Position numbers and translations under genes: made by a program
The notes under the pieces: model-generated
What the model was told of the DNA's origin: nothing
What the model saw: the letters and a program-made list of their open reading frames with translations, nothing else
The model's database searches: none
Shown: in pieces, positions 15,740 to 23,914 of the stretch
Layout of the letters: each line of letters opens with the position of its first letter
Position numbering within the stretch: the stretch's first letter is position 1
NCBI GenBank assembly: GCA_026004935.1
Contig: BPKC01000001.1
Coordinates: 992,001-1,056,000, forward strand
DNA: 64,000 bases
Source of the DNA: Rhodothalassiaceae bacterium
GTDB lineage: Bacteria > Pseudomonadota > Alphaproteobacteria > Sphingomonadales > Rhodothalassiaceae
Direction: 5' to 3'

Positions 15740-16654
15740 ATGACGAAGATCGCCTTCATCGGCCTCGGCAACATGGGTCTGCCGATGGCCCGCAACCTGC
15801 TGAAGGCCGGCTTTGACGTCACGGGATACGATGTCGCCGACGCGCGCCGGCAGCTGTTCGCGGAGGCCGGCGGGCGGGCGGCCGGAAGCATCGCCGAGGC
15901 CGTGCGCGACGCGGATGTCGTGATCACCATGCTGCCCGCCGGCGAGCATGTGCGCGGCGTCTATCTGGGAGAGAACGGGGTGCTCGCGCACGCCAGGTCC
16001 GGTGCCCTGCTCATCGATTCCTCCACCATCGACGTCGAGACCGCGCGCGCGGTCGCGGCGGAGGCGGCGGCGCGCGGCTTCCTCATGGTGGATGCGCCCG
16101 TCTCCGGCGGTGTCGCCGGCGCGGAAGCGGCCACCCTGACCTTCATGGTCGGCGGCCCGGACGAGGCCTTCGCGAAAGCGAAGCCCATTCTCGAGAAGAT
16201 GGGGCGCAAGATCATCCATGCCGGCGGCCCGGGCACCGGCGAGGCCGCCAAGATCTGCAACAACATGCTGCTCGCGATCTCGATGATCGGCACCGCCGAG
16301 GCCTTCGCGCTCGCGCGCCGGCTGGGGCTGGCCGACGACAAGTTCTTCGAGATCGCCTCCCAGTCCTCGGGTCAGTGCTGGTCGCTCACCTCCTACTGCC
16401 CGGTGCCGGGCCCGGTGCCGGCCGCCCCCTCGAACCGGGATTATCAGCCTGGTTTCGCCGCCGCGATGATGCACAAGGACCTGAAGCTCGCCCGTGCCGC
16501 CTCCGAGGCGACGGGCGCCGCGACCCCGCTCGGCCACCATGCCGAGGAGCTCTACCGCGAGCTGGTCGAGGCCGGCTTCGGCAATCTCGATTTCAGCGTC
16601 ATCTTCAAGCGGCTCGAAGGCAGTCTGGAGGGGGAAGGCCAACCGGATCGGTGA
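15740..16654 (+). CDS. mmsB: 3-hydroxyisobutyrate dehydrogenase
   Basis: Oxidises 3-hydroxyisobutyrate to methylmalonate semialdehyde with NAD+. The 304-residue protein has the N-terminal Rossmann motif IAFIGLGNMGLPMARNLL, the beta-hydroxyacid substrate signature DAPVSGGVAGAEAATLTFMV, and GTGEAAKICNNMLLA containing the catalytic Lys. An AAGGGGAAGGAG site precedes the ATG. Together with the upstream hydrolase it forms a valine-catabolic pair. The methylmalonate-semialdehyde dehydrogenase (mmsA) is not in this window. Confidence 0.94.
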   Translation: MTKIAFIGLGNMGLPMARNLLKAGFDVTGYDVADARRQLFAEAGGRAAGSIAEAVRDADVVITMLPAGEHVRGVYLGENGVLAHARSGALLIDSSTIDVETARAVAAEAAARGFLMVDAPVSGGVAGAEAATLTFMVGGPDEAFAKAKPILEKMGRKIIHAGGPGTGEAAKICNNMLLAISMIGTAEAFALARRLGLADDKFFEIASQSSGQCWSLTSYCPVPGPVPAAPSNRDYQPGFAAAMMHKDLKLARAASEATGAATPLGHHAEELYRELVEAGFGNLDFSVIFKRLEGSLEGEGQPDR

Positions 16655-16728
16655 TCGCAGGAGCGGTCGTCGGTCATCGGCGGTCGGTCTTCAGGGCGGA
16701 GCCAATCCGCCCGCAAGAACCCCCTTGG

Positions 16729-16872
16729 CGTCGTTCGCCGGCTCGACCGGCGAACCCAAGAGGCCTGCGTGCCGGCTCCGACGCCGGAGGTCAACTCGAC
16801 CGTCCGCCGGACCCGCCGGCTGATGCTGAAGGCGGGTACCCACCGGTCAAGCCGCAGGTGAAAGGATGAGGA
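16729..16872. repeat. Dispersed palindromic repeat, diverged copy (cluster R1)
   Basis: The only feature in the 415-bp gene-free stretch 16655-17069. It begins with the palindrome TTCGCCGGCTCGACCGGCGA, as in the clusters at 18.2, 25.8 and 62.1 kb, followed by a GAGGCCTGCGTG segment and degenerate downstream arms. This copy is the most diverged. Small frames here come from the repeat and are not genes. Confidence 0.75.
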
Positions 16873-17031
16873 ACGAGCCGCCCGCCCGCGACGGATCGCG
16901 ATGCGGGCGTTGCTGCCGCTCCATGACGGCGGAGCGCGATGACACCGCTTGCCGACCGGTCGGCGCCTCGGCCTGGTGGAGCCTGCGTGGCGGATCTGCT
17001 TCCGCGCTTGCGACTTGTGAGTCGTTGAACA

Positions 17032-17063
17032 GGGGAGGCGGGTGACGATGCGCCCGCCTCCCC
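17032..17063 (-). terminator. Hairpin terminator after the bacteriocin-like operon
   Basis: A perfect 11-bp GC stem (17032-17042 with 17053-17063) and a 10-nt loop lie just beyond the stop at 17070. On the minus strand the stem is followed only by TGTT, so the U tract is weak. Confidence 0.55.
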
Positions 17064-17069
17064 CACGCG

Positions 17070-17312
17070 TCAGTGGACCAAAGCGTATGCCAGGGTGGCG
17101 ACCGCGAAGGCTCCCGCAAAGGCCGCCGAAGCCCACGCGACCGCCGCGGCCGCAAGACGGGAGGCGCTCCGCCAGTCGATCCGCACGCCCCTCTCACCGT
17201 GGTGCACCAGCTTGCGCCGCAGCGCGGGCGCGAGCCCGGTCAACGCCGAGACCGCGCACAACCCCCAAAGGAGCCCCACCGCCTGCGGGTCCTTGAAGAA
17301 GGGCGGGATCAT
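17070..17312 (-). CDS. Small two-helix membrane protein, candidate immunity protein
   Basis: An 80-residue protein with two predicted membrane helices (about 10-30 and 52-78) separated by a basic cytosolic-type loop (RRKLVHHGERGVRIDWR). AAGGACAGGAAGG precedes the ATG at 17312. It lies 66 bp downstream of the bacteriocin-like gene on the same strand, with a hairpin terminator just after it. Size, topology and position match class II bacteriocin immunity proteins, but no family is recognised, so the role is inferred from context. Confidence 0.6.
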   Translation of the reverse strand: MIPPFFKDPQAVGLLWGLCAVSALTGLAPALRRKLVHHGERGVRIDWRSASRLAAAAVAWASAAFAGAFAVATLAYALVH

Positions 17313-17378
17313 CCTTCCTGTCCTTTCACTTTCATGGATGGCGGATCTCCAGTGGCTGGCGACCGGCCGCCCAATGCA

Positions 17379-17708
17379 TCAAGATGCAATGAGATAGATC
17401 GCACCGGCGACGGCCGCCCCCGCGAGAGCTCCGACGACGCCGAAGGCCAAGCCGACCTCCGCACCGGCAATCAAAGCTTCTCCCAATGCCACGCCGTCAG
17501 CAAGCAGGGCCTCGGTCGTTGTCGCTGCGGCAAATCCGCCGAAACCACCGAATCCGGCGGCCGCTCCACCGGCAACGGCATCGGCGAAATCGCCACCCCA
17601 TACCGCATCCATTTCATCCACGGTCAAAGGCCGCACATTGGAGTCATGTTCGGGCCGCGCATGAGCGGCACACACGCCATGATCGAACATCGCAACAGCA
17701 TGTGCCAT
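17379..17708 (-). CDS. Bacteriocin-like peptide with double-glycine leader
   Basis: A 109-residue peptide. The start chosen (ATG 17708) has GGGGAG 8 nt upstream; an ATG at 17726 lacks a ribosome site. The leader (about 1-39) ends in RPLTVDEMDAVWGG, a classic double-glycine cleavage motif. The mature part (about 70 residues) is Gly/Ala-rich and hydrophobic with GxxxG-like spacing (AAGFGGFGGFAAA, then VGALAGAAVAGAIYLIAS), like pore-forming class II bacteriocins and microcins. It has no Cys after the leader. Export would need a C39-peptidase ABC transporter, which is not in the window. The small membrane protein downstream may be its immunity factor. Confidence 0.68.
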   Translation of the reverse strand: MAHAVAMFDHGVCAAHARPEHDSNVRPLTVDEMDAVWGGDFADAVAGGAAAGFGGFGGFAAATTTEALLADGVALGEALIAGAEVGLAFGVVGALAGAAVAGAIYLIAS

Positions 17709-18182
17709 GGTTTGAACTCCCCTCATTTACCAGTCTGCACCAGGACCCGGGCCTGCCGTCAAGACAAGCCAGCCGCCGACCGCAGAAAGCGCGCAAGGAA
17801 CCCCCCTCCGCAGCGGACCACGCCCTCTGCACACGGCGCACTGCCCGCTTTTCTGCACCGGCTCCACTGTCGGGAAGCACTCCCTCGCATCCCCCAAACC
17901 CCGACCCGATGCGCGGGGTGCACCGCTTCCCTCCCGGATCACCCGGTGACCTCCACCGGGCACCGACCCCACTACCCCCCCCAGGTTGCTATTTGTCAAG
18001 TGCAGAATGATATCCGCACGCACGGGACGCGTGCTGCGGCACTCCCCCCTGCGGGTCGCCTTATCCTCCAGAGTTCCTTGTCGACACATGCATGTCCACA
18101 CGACAACATAACCGACCGCCTCAGGGACGCCTTTCTCCTCAGGCGTGACCATCGTCCCCTGGGCCCATGATTGTTCCGCTTC
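17709..18182. other. Gene-free leader and upstream region of the bacteriocin-like operon
   Basis: No credible gene is visible in this 474-bp stretch; short frames lack family likeness and ribosome sites. It contains the candidate promoter at 17969-17999, which would give a long leader of about 250 nt. Base composition is C-rich on the plus strand and unlike coding DNA. Confidence 0.5.
17969..17999 (-). promoter_or_regulatory. Candidate promoter with G8 tract for bacteriocin-like operon
   Basis: On the minus strand a perfect -35 hexamer TTGACA (17999-17994) is followed, after 19 nt that end in a run of eight G (17982-17975), by TAGTGG. The layout TTGAC..AATA..G-run..TAG resembles the region upstream of peptide locus 2 (43744-43776). 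The spacing is longer than optimal. Confidence 0.35.
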
Positions 18183-18655
18183 CGGCTGGACCCGCCGGTC
18201 AAGCCGGCGGGTGACGAGGGAAAAAGTGGCCCCGCCTTTCAGGCCGATAAGTGACGAGGAGAAAGTGCCGGCAGGTGACGAGGGGTACGCATGCACGCGC
18301 CGCTGCCGCTCCCCGTTCCGCTGGCTGATGACTGACAACTGACGACTGTTCACCGAATTGTCGTTCGCCGGCTCGACCGGCGAACCCATGAGGCGCGCCT
18401 GACGGCCCCGACGCCGGAGGGCATCTCGACCGCCGGCTGGACCCGCCGGTCGAGCCGCCGGGTGACGCAAAGAGGGAGAGCCGGGTGGCGCCGGCCATTC
18501 CGATCACTAATGACTGATCACTGACGACTGATACGTCGTTCGCCGGCTCGACCGGCGAACCCATGAGGCCTGCGTGCCGGCTCCGACGCCGGAAGGCATC
18601 TCGACCGCCGGCTGGACCCGCCGGTCGAGCCGATGGGTGACGAAGAGGAAGAGTG
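18183..18655. repeat. Dispersed palindromic repeat, three tandem copies (cluster R2)
   Basis: Three consecutive partial-to-complete units (about 18183-18358, 18361-18536, 18537-18655). Each has paired palindromes (for example TTCGCCGGCTCGACCGGCGA and CCCGCCGGTCAAGCCGGCGG, whose cores are inverted copies of each other). The units also carry GCATGCACGCGCCGCTGCCG and ACTGA heptads. Open frames across the copies shift frame from unit to unit, so they are not proteins. The cluster separates glpK from the bacteriocin-like operon. Confidence 0.85.
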
Positions 18656-18720
18656 ATTGAACCGGCCGGCAGAGCCTGCGGGCGGCAGCGAGCGGGATTC
18701 CCCGACCCGCCGCCGATGCC

Positions 18721-20250
18721 CTAGTCCGCGGCGGCCTCGCGCAGGCGGGCGCGGGCCACGGCCTCGCGCCAGCCGCGGCGCAGATGCTGGCGGACCTGGG
18801 CCGTCATGGTCGGCACGAACTCGCGATCGGGCTCAAGGCGGGCCGCGATCTCGTCGGGCGCATGATAGACGCCGAGAGAGAGCCCCGCGAGAAAGGCTCC
18901 GCCCAGCGCCGTCGTCTCGTTCACGTCCGCGCGCAGGACCCGCACGCCCGCAAGATCGGCGACGAAACCCATGAGCCAGTCGTTCGCAGCCATCCCGCCG
19001 TCGACCCGCAGCTCCTTCAGCCGCACGCCGTCCGCCCGCATCGCCTCCAGCAGGTCCGCGACCTGATGCCCGACGCCCTCGAGCGCCGCACGCACCAGAT
19101 GGGCGCGGGTCGTGCCCCGGGTGAGCCCGCACAGCACCCCGCGCGCATCCGGATCCCAGTGCGGCGCGCCGAGCCCCGTGAAGGCCGGCACGCAGTAGAC
19201 GCCCTCGGTGGACGGGATGCTGCGAGCGAGCTCCTCGGTCTCGGCCGCCTCCCGGATCAGACCCAGCTCGTCGCGCAGCCATTTGACGACGGTTCCGGCA
19301 TTGAACACCGCGCCTTCGAGCGCATAGGCGACGCGGTCCCCGATCTCGTACGCGATCGTGCTGAGCAGGCGGTTGCGCGAGCGCGTCGGGGCCGGGCCGG
19401 TGTGGACGAGCGCGAAGGCTCCCGTCCCGAATGTGATCTTGCCGCGCCCGGCCGCAAAGCAGCCCTGGCCGATGAGCGCCGCCTGCTGGTCGCCGGCGAT
19501 CCCGCGGATGGGCAGCGGGCGCGGAAGGACGTCCTCGCCGGTGAGGCCGTAGTCCGCATCGCTTGCGCACACCTCGGGCAGGATCGCCTTCGGCACGCCG
19601 AACAGGCGGCACATCTCGTCGTCCCAGCGCCGCCGCACGAGGTTGAAGAGCAGCGTGCGCGAGGCGTTGGTCACGTCGGTCGCATGCCGCGCCCCGCCCG
19701 TCAGCCGCCAGAGCAGAAAGCTGTCGATGGTGCCGAAGGCGAGCTCGCCGCGCTCGGCCCGTTCGCGCGCGCGCGGCACGTTGTCGAGCAGCCAGGCGAT
19801 CTTGGTGGCGCTGAAATAGGGATCGAGCAGAAGCCCCGTGCGGCGCTGCACCTCCTCTTCGCGTCCTTCCTCCCGAAGCGCGGCGCAATGCCCCGCGGTG
19901 CGGCGGTCCTGCCAGACGATGGCGTTCGCGATCGGCTCGCCGCTCGCCCGGTCCCAGATCACCGTGGTCTCGCGCTGGTTGGTGATCGCCACCGCCAGCA
20001 CGTCGAGCTTTTCTTCCGCTTCCGCCTTCTCGAAGGCCGCACGCGCCGTGGACAGCACGCTGCGCCAGATCTCCTCGGGATCGTGTTCCACCCAGCCGGG
20101 ACGCGGGAAATGCTGGGGGAATTCCTCCTGCGCCACGGCGCGCGGGCGTCCGAGCCCGTCGAACACGATCGCACGGGTCGAGGTCGTGCCCTGGTCGATG
20201 ACGAGAAAGCCGATTTCCTCTTCCGCCTTCGGCAGATCGTCGATGCTCAT
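18721..20250 (-). CDS. glpK: Glycerol kinase
   Basis: Phosphorylates glycerol to sn-glycerol 3-phosphate in the cytosol, trapping imported glycerol. The 509-residue FGGY-family protein begins with the phosphate loop IDQGTTSTRAIVFD. It has ITNQRETTVIWDRASGEPI, FSATKIAWLLDNV, GIAGDQQAALIGQGCFAAG, FGTGAFALVHTG and the FGGY-type end VDGGMAANDWLMGFVADL. ATG 20250 was chosen for its GAGGGAG/GGAGGAG ribosome site; an upstream in-frame ATG (20301) adds residues outside the family. It is divergent from the DUF4282-glpD pair, giving a complete glycerol-to-DHAP route. Confidence 0.95.
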   Translation of the reverse strand: MSIDDLPKAEEEIGFLVIDQGTTSTRAIVFDGLGRPRAVAQEEFPQHFPRPGWVEHDPEEIWRSVLSTARAAFEKAEAEEKLDVLAVAITNQRETTVIWDRASGEPIANAIVWQDRRTAGHCAALREEGREEEVQRRTGLLLDPYFSATKIAWLLDNVPRARERAERGELAFGTIDSFLLWRLTGGARHATDVTNASRTLLFNLVRRRWDDEMCRLFGVPKAILPEVCASDADYGLTGEDVLPRPLPIRGIAGDQQAALIGQGCFAAGRGKITFGTGAFALVHTGPAPTRSRNRLLSTIAYEIGDRVAYALEGAVFNAGTVVKWLRDELGLIREAAETEELARSIPSTEGVYCVPAFTGLGAPHWDPDARGVLCGLTRGTTRAHLVRAALEGVGHQVADLLEAMRADGVRLKELRVDGGMAANDWLMGFVADLAGVRVLRADVNETTALGGAFLAGLSLGVYHAPDEIAARLEPDREFVPTMTAQVRQHLRRGWREAVARARLREAAAD

Positions 20251-20431
20251 CTCCTCCGTCTCCCTCCTCTCCCCCATCAGCGGTGCACGACCGCGGCCCA
20301 TCTAGCGGCGGATGCCGGCCGCTGACAAGCGCGCGGCACCTGTCCGTTCCGCGCTTGCATCGCGGACCGGGGCCTCCTAGCCTCGCAGCCGGCGCGGACG
20401 TGAACCGCGCCGAGGGAGAGGGAGAAGCGCC

Positions 20432-20758
20432 ATGTCCGAATCCTTCCGGTTCAGGGATCTCTTCGGCTTCGAGCGGCTGGTCGCGCCGCGGATCCTGAAG
20501 ATCGGTTACTGGATCGGCCTCATTCTGATCACGCTGTGGGCGATCGCCGCGCTCTTCGGCATGCCGATGATGCACCGGGCGATGATGGCCGATGCGGGCG
20601 GCGCGGCCTTCGGCCTCGGCCGGCTCGTGGGCGTGCTCATCGTCTACGTGCTGGCGGTGCTGGGGTGGCGCGTGCTGATCGAGGTCTACTACGTCTTCTT
20701 CGGGATCTACACGCGCCTCGGCGAGATCCGCGACCGGCTGGGCGGCGGGAGCGCATGA
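20432..20758 (+). CDS. DUF4282 family membrane protein
   Basis: A 108-residue protein with two membrane helices (about 22-44 and 62-90) after a short FRFRDLFGFERLVAPRILKI head; that head and the helix spacing match DUF4282. The family has no known function. GGGAGAAG precedes the ATG. Its stop overlaps the glpD start by 4 bp (ATGA), so it is translationally coupled to glycerol-3-phosphate dehydrogenase. Coupling does not by itself show a role in glycerol metabolism. Confidence 0.8.
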   Translation: MSESFRFRDLFGFERLVAPRILKIGYWIGLILITLWAIAALFGMPMMHRAMMADAGGAAFGLGRLVGVLIVYVLAVLGWRVLIEVYYVFFGIYTRLGEIRDRLGGGSA

Positions 20759-22290
20759 GCCGGGACGTCGACCTCGTCGTCATCGGCGGCGGCATCAACG
20801 GGGCCGGAATCGCCCGCGACGCCGCCGGCCGGGGTCTCAAGGTCCTGCTGGTGGAGGCTGGCGACATCGGCTCCGCCACATCCTCGGCCAGCTCGAAGCT
20901 GATCCACGGCGGGCTGCGCTATCTGCGCTACGGGGAGTTCGCGCTCGTGCGCGAGGCGCTCGGCGAGCGTCGGCGGCTGCTCCGCCATGCCGCACACATC
21001 GTCTGGCCCCTGCGCATCCTGCTGCCGGCGGGCCACGGCCCGCCCCCGCTTCTGCTGCGGCTGGGGCTCATGCTCTATGACCATCTTGCACCCCATGAGC
21101 CGCTGCCGGCCTCGACACGGCTCGGGCAGCCGCCGGAGGCCGCACGCGCCCTGCTGCGGCCGCCGCGGCGGCTTTTCGCCTACTGGGACGGGGCGACCCA
21201 TGATGCCCGCCTCGTCCTGCTCGTGGCCCGCGACGCGGCCGAACGCGGCGCCGCGATCCGCACCCGCACCCGATTTCTCGAGGCCCGCCGGCGGGATGAT
21301 CACTGGCTCGTCGCGCTGCAATCGGGCGAGCGGCGCGAGGAGGTCCGCGCCCGCGCCCTCGTCAATGCGACGGGGCCCTGGGTCGACCGCGTCAACCGCC
21401 TGATCCTGCCGCTGACGGGGCGGCGCGCGCGCAACAACCTCACGCTCGTGCAGGGCAGCCATATCGTCGTCGACCGGCTCTATCCCGGCGAGGACGGCTT
21501 TCTGCTGCCGCAGCCGGACGGGCGCGTCGTCTTCGTGCTGCCCTTCGGCCCCGCCCATCACCTGGTGGGCACGACGGAGAGCCCCTTCGTCGGCGATCCC
21601 GGCCGGGCGACGCCGACGACGGGGGAAATCCGCTACCTTCTGCAGGCGCTCGCCCGCAGCTTCACCTCCGCGCCCCGCGAGCGCGACATCCGCCTGGCCT
21701 TCGCAGGCGTGCGCCCGCTCTACGACCCCAAGGCCCGCTCCATGACGGCCGCAAGCCGCCACTATGTGCTCGATCTGGAGCGCGAGGGCGCGGGGCCGCC
21801 GCTCGTCGTCGTCTACGGCGGCAAGCTCACGAGCTTCCGGGCGCTGGCGCAGAAGGCCGTCGACCTGCTCGCGCCCGCGTTTCCGAAGATCCGCGGCCCC
21901 TGGACGGCGGATGCCCCGCTGCCGGGCGGCGAGGGGATCGACGGGCCGGACGGCTTCGCCGCCTTCCTCGAGGAACTTGCGGCCCGCTACCCCTTCCTGC
22001 CCGCCGACCAGCGCACGAGACTCGCACGCGCCTACGGGCGCCGGCTGGTCACCGAGGTTCTCGCCGATGTGAAGGATCCCGCGGACCTCGGCGCCAATCT
22101 GGGCCACGGGCTGAGTGCGCGGGAACTTGATCACATGCTGACCCGCGAATGGGCGATGAGCGCCGAAGACGTGCTCTGGCGCCGCAGCCTGCTCGGCCTC
22201 GTCTTCACCGCCGCCGAGCGCGACGCGCTGGAGGCGGCGATCGCCGCCCGTCTCGGCGGCGCTTTTCCCGCGGCGGCAGAAGAGGCATGA
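20755..22290 (+). CDS. glpD: Aerobic glycerol-3-phosphate dehydrogenase (FAD, quinone-linked)
   Basis: Membrane-associated flavoprotein oxidising glycerol 3-phosphate to dihydroxyacetone phosphate and reducing ubiquinone. The 511-residue protein has the N-terminal FAD motif VVIGGGINGAGIARDAAGRG, the family signature SSKLIHGGLRYLRYGEF, VNATGPWVDRV, TTESPFVGDP and VVYGGKLTSFRALA. A C-terminal helical domain (about 400-500) follows. The start ATG overlaps the DUF4282 stop. The length is normal. Confidence 0.95.
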   Translation: MSRDVDLVVIGGGINGAGIARDAAGRGLKVLLVEAGDIGSATSSASSKLIHGGLRYLRYGEFALVREALGERRRLLRHAAHIVWPLRILLPAGHGPPPLLLRLGLMLYDHLAPHEPLPASTRLGQPPEAARALLRPPRRLFAYWDGATHDARLVLLVARDAAERGAAIRTRTRFLEARRRDDHWLVALQSGERREEVRARALVNATGPWVDRVNRLILPLTGRRARNNLTLVQGSHIVVDRLYPGEDGFLLPQPDGRVVFVLPFGPAHHLVGTTESPFVGDPGRATPTTGEIRYLLQALARSFTSAPRERDIRLAFAGVRPLYDPKARSMTAASRHYVLDLEREGAGPPLVVVYGGKLTSFRALAQKAVDLLAPAFPKIRGPWTADAPLPGGEGIDGPDGFAAFLEELAARYPFLPADQRTRLARAYGRRLVTEVLADVKDPADLGANLGHGLSARELDHMLTREWAMSAEDVLWRRSLLGLVFTAAERDALEAAIAARLGGAFPAAAEEA

Positions 22291-22322
22291 TGGGCACCGG
22301 ATCCGGCAGGCAAGGAGGGAGG

Positions 22323-23360
22323 ATGGCGATGACACCCGCAAGGCTTTCAGGAATGGTCGCCGCCGTGCTGCTGCTCGCGGCCGCCGTGGCGCCGGCCGCA
22401 CCGGCCGGGGAGGAGACCGGACTCAAGGTCATCCGCCCCGCGCACACCTATTCCATCGTCGCCCGCGATCCCGAGACGGGGCAGCTCGGGGTGGCCGTCC
22501 AGTCGCACTGGTTTTCGGTGGGCTCGGTGGTCGCCTGGGCGAAGGCGGGGGTGGGTGCGGTCGCAACGCAAAGCTTCGTCGAGCCGTCCTACGGCCCGCT
22601 CGGCCTTGCGCTGATGGAGGCGGGCAAGACGGCGCCCGAGGCGCTCAAGGCGCTCCTCGCCACGGATGCGCACACCGACGTGCGCCAGGTGGCCATGGTG
22701 GACGCCCACGGCCATGTCGCGGTTCACACGGGCGAGCACGCCATCATCGCCCATTGCCAGATCACCGGCGAGGGCTTTTCGGTCCAGGCCAATCTCATGG
22801 AACGTGACACCGTCTGCACCGCGATGGCGAAGGCCTTTCGCGAGACCCGGGGTGATCTCGCGGCGCGGCTGATGGCGGCGCTCAAGGCCGCCGAGGCCGA
22901 AGGCGGGGACATCCGTGGCCGGCAGTCCGCGGCGCTTCTCGTCGTCTCGGGCACACGCAGCGGCACGCCCTGGGCGGAGCGGATCTTCGATCTGAGGGTG
23001 GAGGACAGCGCCGATCCCCTGGGCGAGCTCGAACGCCTGCTGACGCTCGCCCGCGCCTACCACGAGATGGATGCCGGCGATGCCGCCATGACCCGCGGCG
23101 ACATGGCGGCCGCGCTGGAGCATTACGCGCGCGCCGAGTCGCTGGCGCCGGACAATCATGAAATGGTCTTCTGGCACGCCGCGACTCTCGCCGCGAACGG
23201 CCGCGTGGAGGAGGCGCTGCCCCTGTTCGCGAAGGCTTACGCAATGTGGCCCAAGTGGCGCGAGCTCGTGCCGCGGCTGCCGAAGTCGGGCCTGCTCCCG
23301 GACGACCCGGCTCTCATCGCCCGGATCGTCGCGGCGGGCCGGGAGGAGGGCGCCCGCTAG
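22323..23360 (+). CDS. DUF1028 family secreted protein with TPR-like C-terminus
   Basis: A 345-residue protein with a signal peptide (about 1-32, ending APAAPAG). The DUF1028 domain (about 40-255) is recognised from TYSIVARDPETGQLGVAVQS and GVGAVATQSFVEPSYGPLGL; this family has an Ntn-hydrolase-like fold and uncertain function. The C-terminal part (about 265-330) resembles tetratricopeptide helices (DMAAALEHYARAESLAPDN, NGRVEEALPLFAKAYAMWP). AAGGAGGGAGG precedes two in-frame ATGs (22323 and 22329). It lies 32 bp after glpD and may be on the same transcript. Confidence 0.85.
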   Translation: MAMTPARLSGMVAAVLLLAAAVAPAAPAGEETGLKVIRPAHTYSIVARDPETGQLGVAVQSHWFSVGSVVAWAKAGVGAVATQSFVEPSYGPLGLALMEAGKTAPEALKALLATDAHTDVRQVAMVDAHGHVAVHTGEHAIIAHCQITGEGFSVQANLMERDTVCTAMAKAFRETRGDLAARLMAALKAAEAEGGDIRGRQSAALLVVSGTRSGTPWAERIFDLRVEDSADPLGELERLLTLARAYHEMDAGDAAMTRGDMAAALEHYARAESLAPDNHEMVFWHAATLAANGRVEEALPLFAKAYAMWPKWRELVPRLPKSGLLPDDPALIARIVAAGREEGAR

Positions 23361-23577
23361 GCGGCGCCCGCCGCGGTGACTCCACGATTTTGCAGGACCG
23401 AGGGGTTCCTGCCTCCGGCCTTTCGCGGGAAATTGTTCGCACCGTTTAAGGCCCTGTTGAGACTTTTACGCCAGCATGGAGGAAACCCGGCGGGGCGGGG
23501 TGGCCGCCGGGTCTCAAGGACGCCGGCCAGGGCGCATGCGACTCAAAGGGAACGGGCGACGAGAGGAAGCGGCTCAG

Positions 23578-23817
23578 ATGCACAGTCTCGATCTGTGCGG
23601 CCTGCGGCGGCCGCAACCGATCCTCAGACTCAGGCGATTCCTGCGCGAGGTGGAGCCGGGCGGAGAGATTCGTCTGATCGGCGATGACCCGCATCTGATC
23701 GAGGACATCCCCGCCTACTGCGATCATGCGGGGCTGCGGCTCCTGAGTGCCGAGGACCGCGGCGATCACCTCGTCTTCTCGCTGGCGCGCGCGCCCGCGA
23801 TGGTGGCGGCGGAATGA
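23578..23817 (+). CDS. TusA/SirA-family sulfur-carrier-like protein lacking the catalytic Cys
   Basis: A 79-residue protein aligning along its whole length with TusA: LDLCGLRRPQPILRLRRFL corresponds to the family's LDxxGLRCPxPxxxxRK, then IRLIGDDPHLIEDIPAYC matches the second half. The sulfur-carrying Cys of 'CPxP' is Arg here (RRPQP), while a Cys occurs four residues earlier (DLCGL). GAGAGGAAG lies upstream of ATG 23578. The downstream convergent genes (TIGR02186 and TSUP exporter) are sulfur-linked in other genomes. Either the carrier Cys has been relocated or the protein has another role. Confidence 0.82.
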   Translation: MHSLDLCGLRRPQPILRLRRFLREVEPGGEIRLIGDDPHLIEDIPAYCDHAGLRLLSAEDRGDHLVFSLARAPAMVAAE

Positions 23818-23855
23818 TCCCGCGGGTCATCGCCCGCACGGGCCGGAGCGCGACA

Positions 23856-23883
23856 CCGGGGCCGCGCGCCCCGGCTTCTTTCT
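23856..23883 (+). terminator. Intrinsic terminator after the TusA-like gene
   Basis: A perfect 7-bp stem (23856-23862 with 23868-23874), a 5-nt loop, then CTTCTTTCT. It sits between the convergent stops at 23817 and 23915. Confidence 0.65.
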
Positions 23884-23914
23884 GGGGGGCGCCGGTTGCG
23901 CTTTGCACCGGAAT

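Noticed and set aside
17727-18470. A 247-codon minus-strand frame running into the repeats
   Set aside because: Its N-terminal part is repeat-derived and the rest spans the putative leader region; similar peptides appear in other frames in other repeat copies.
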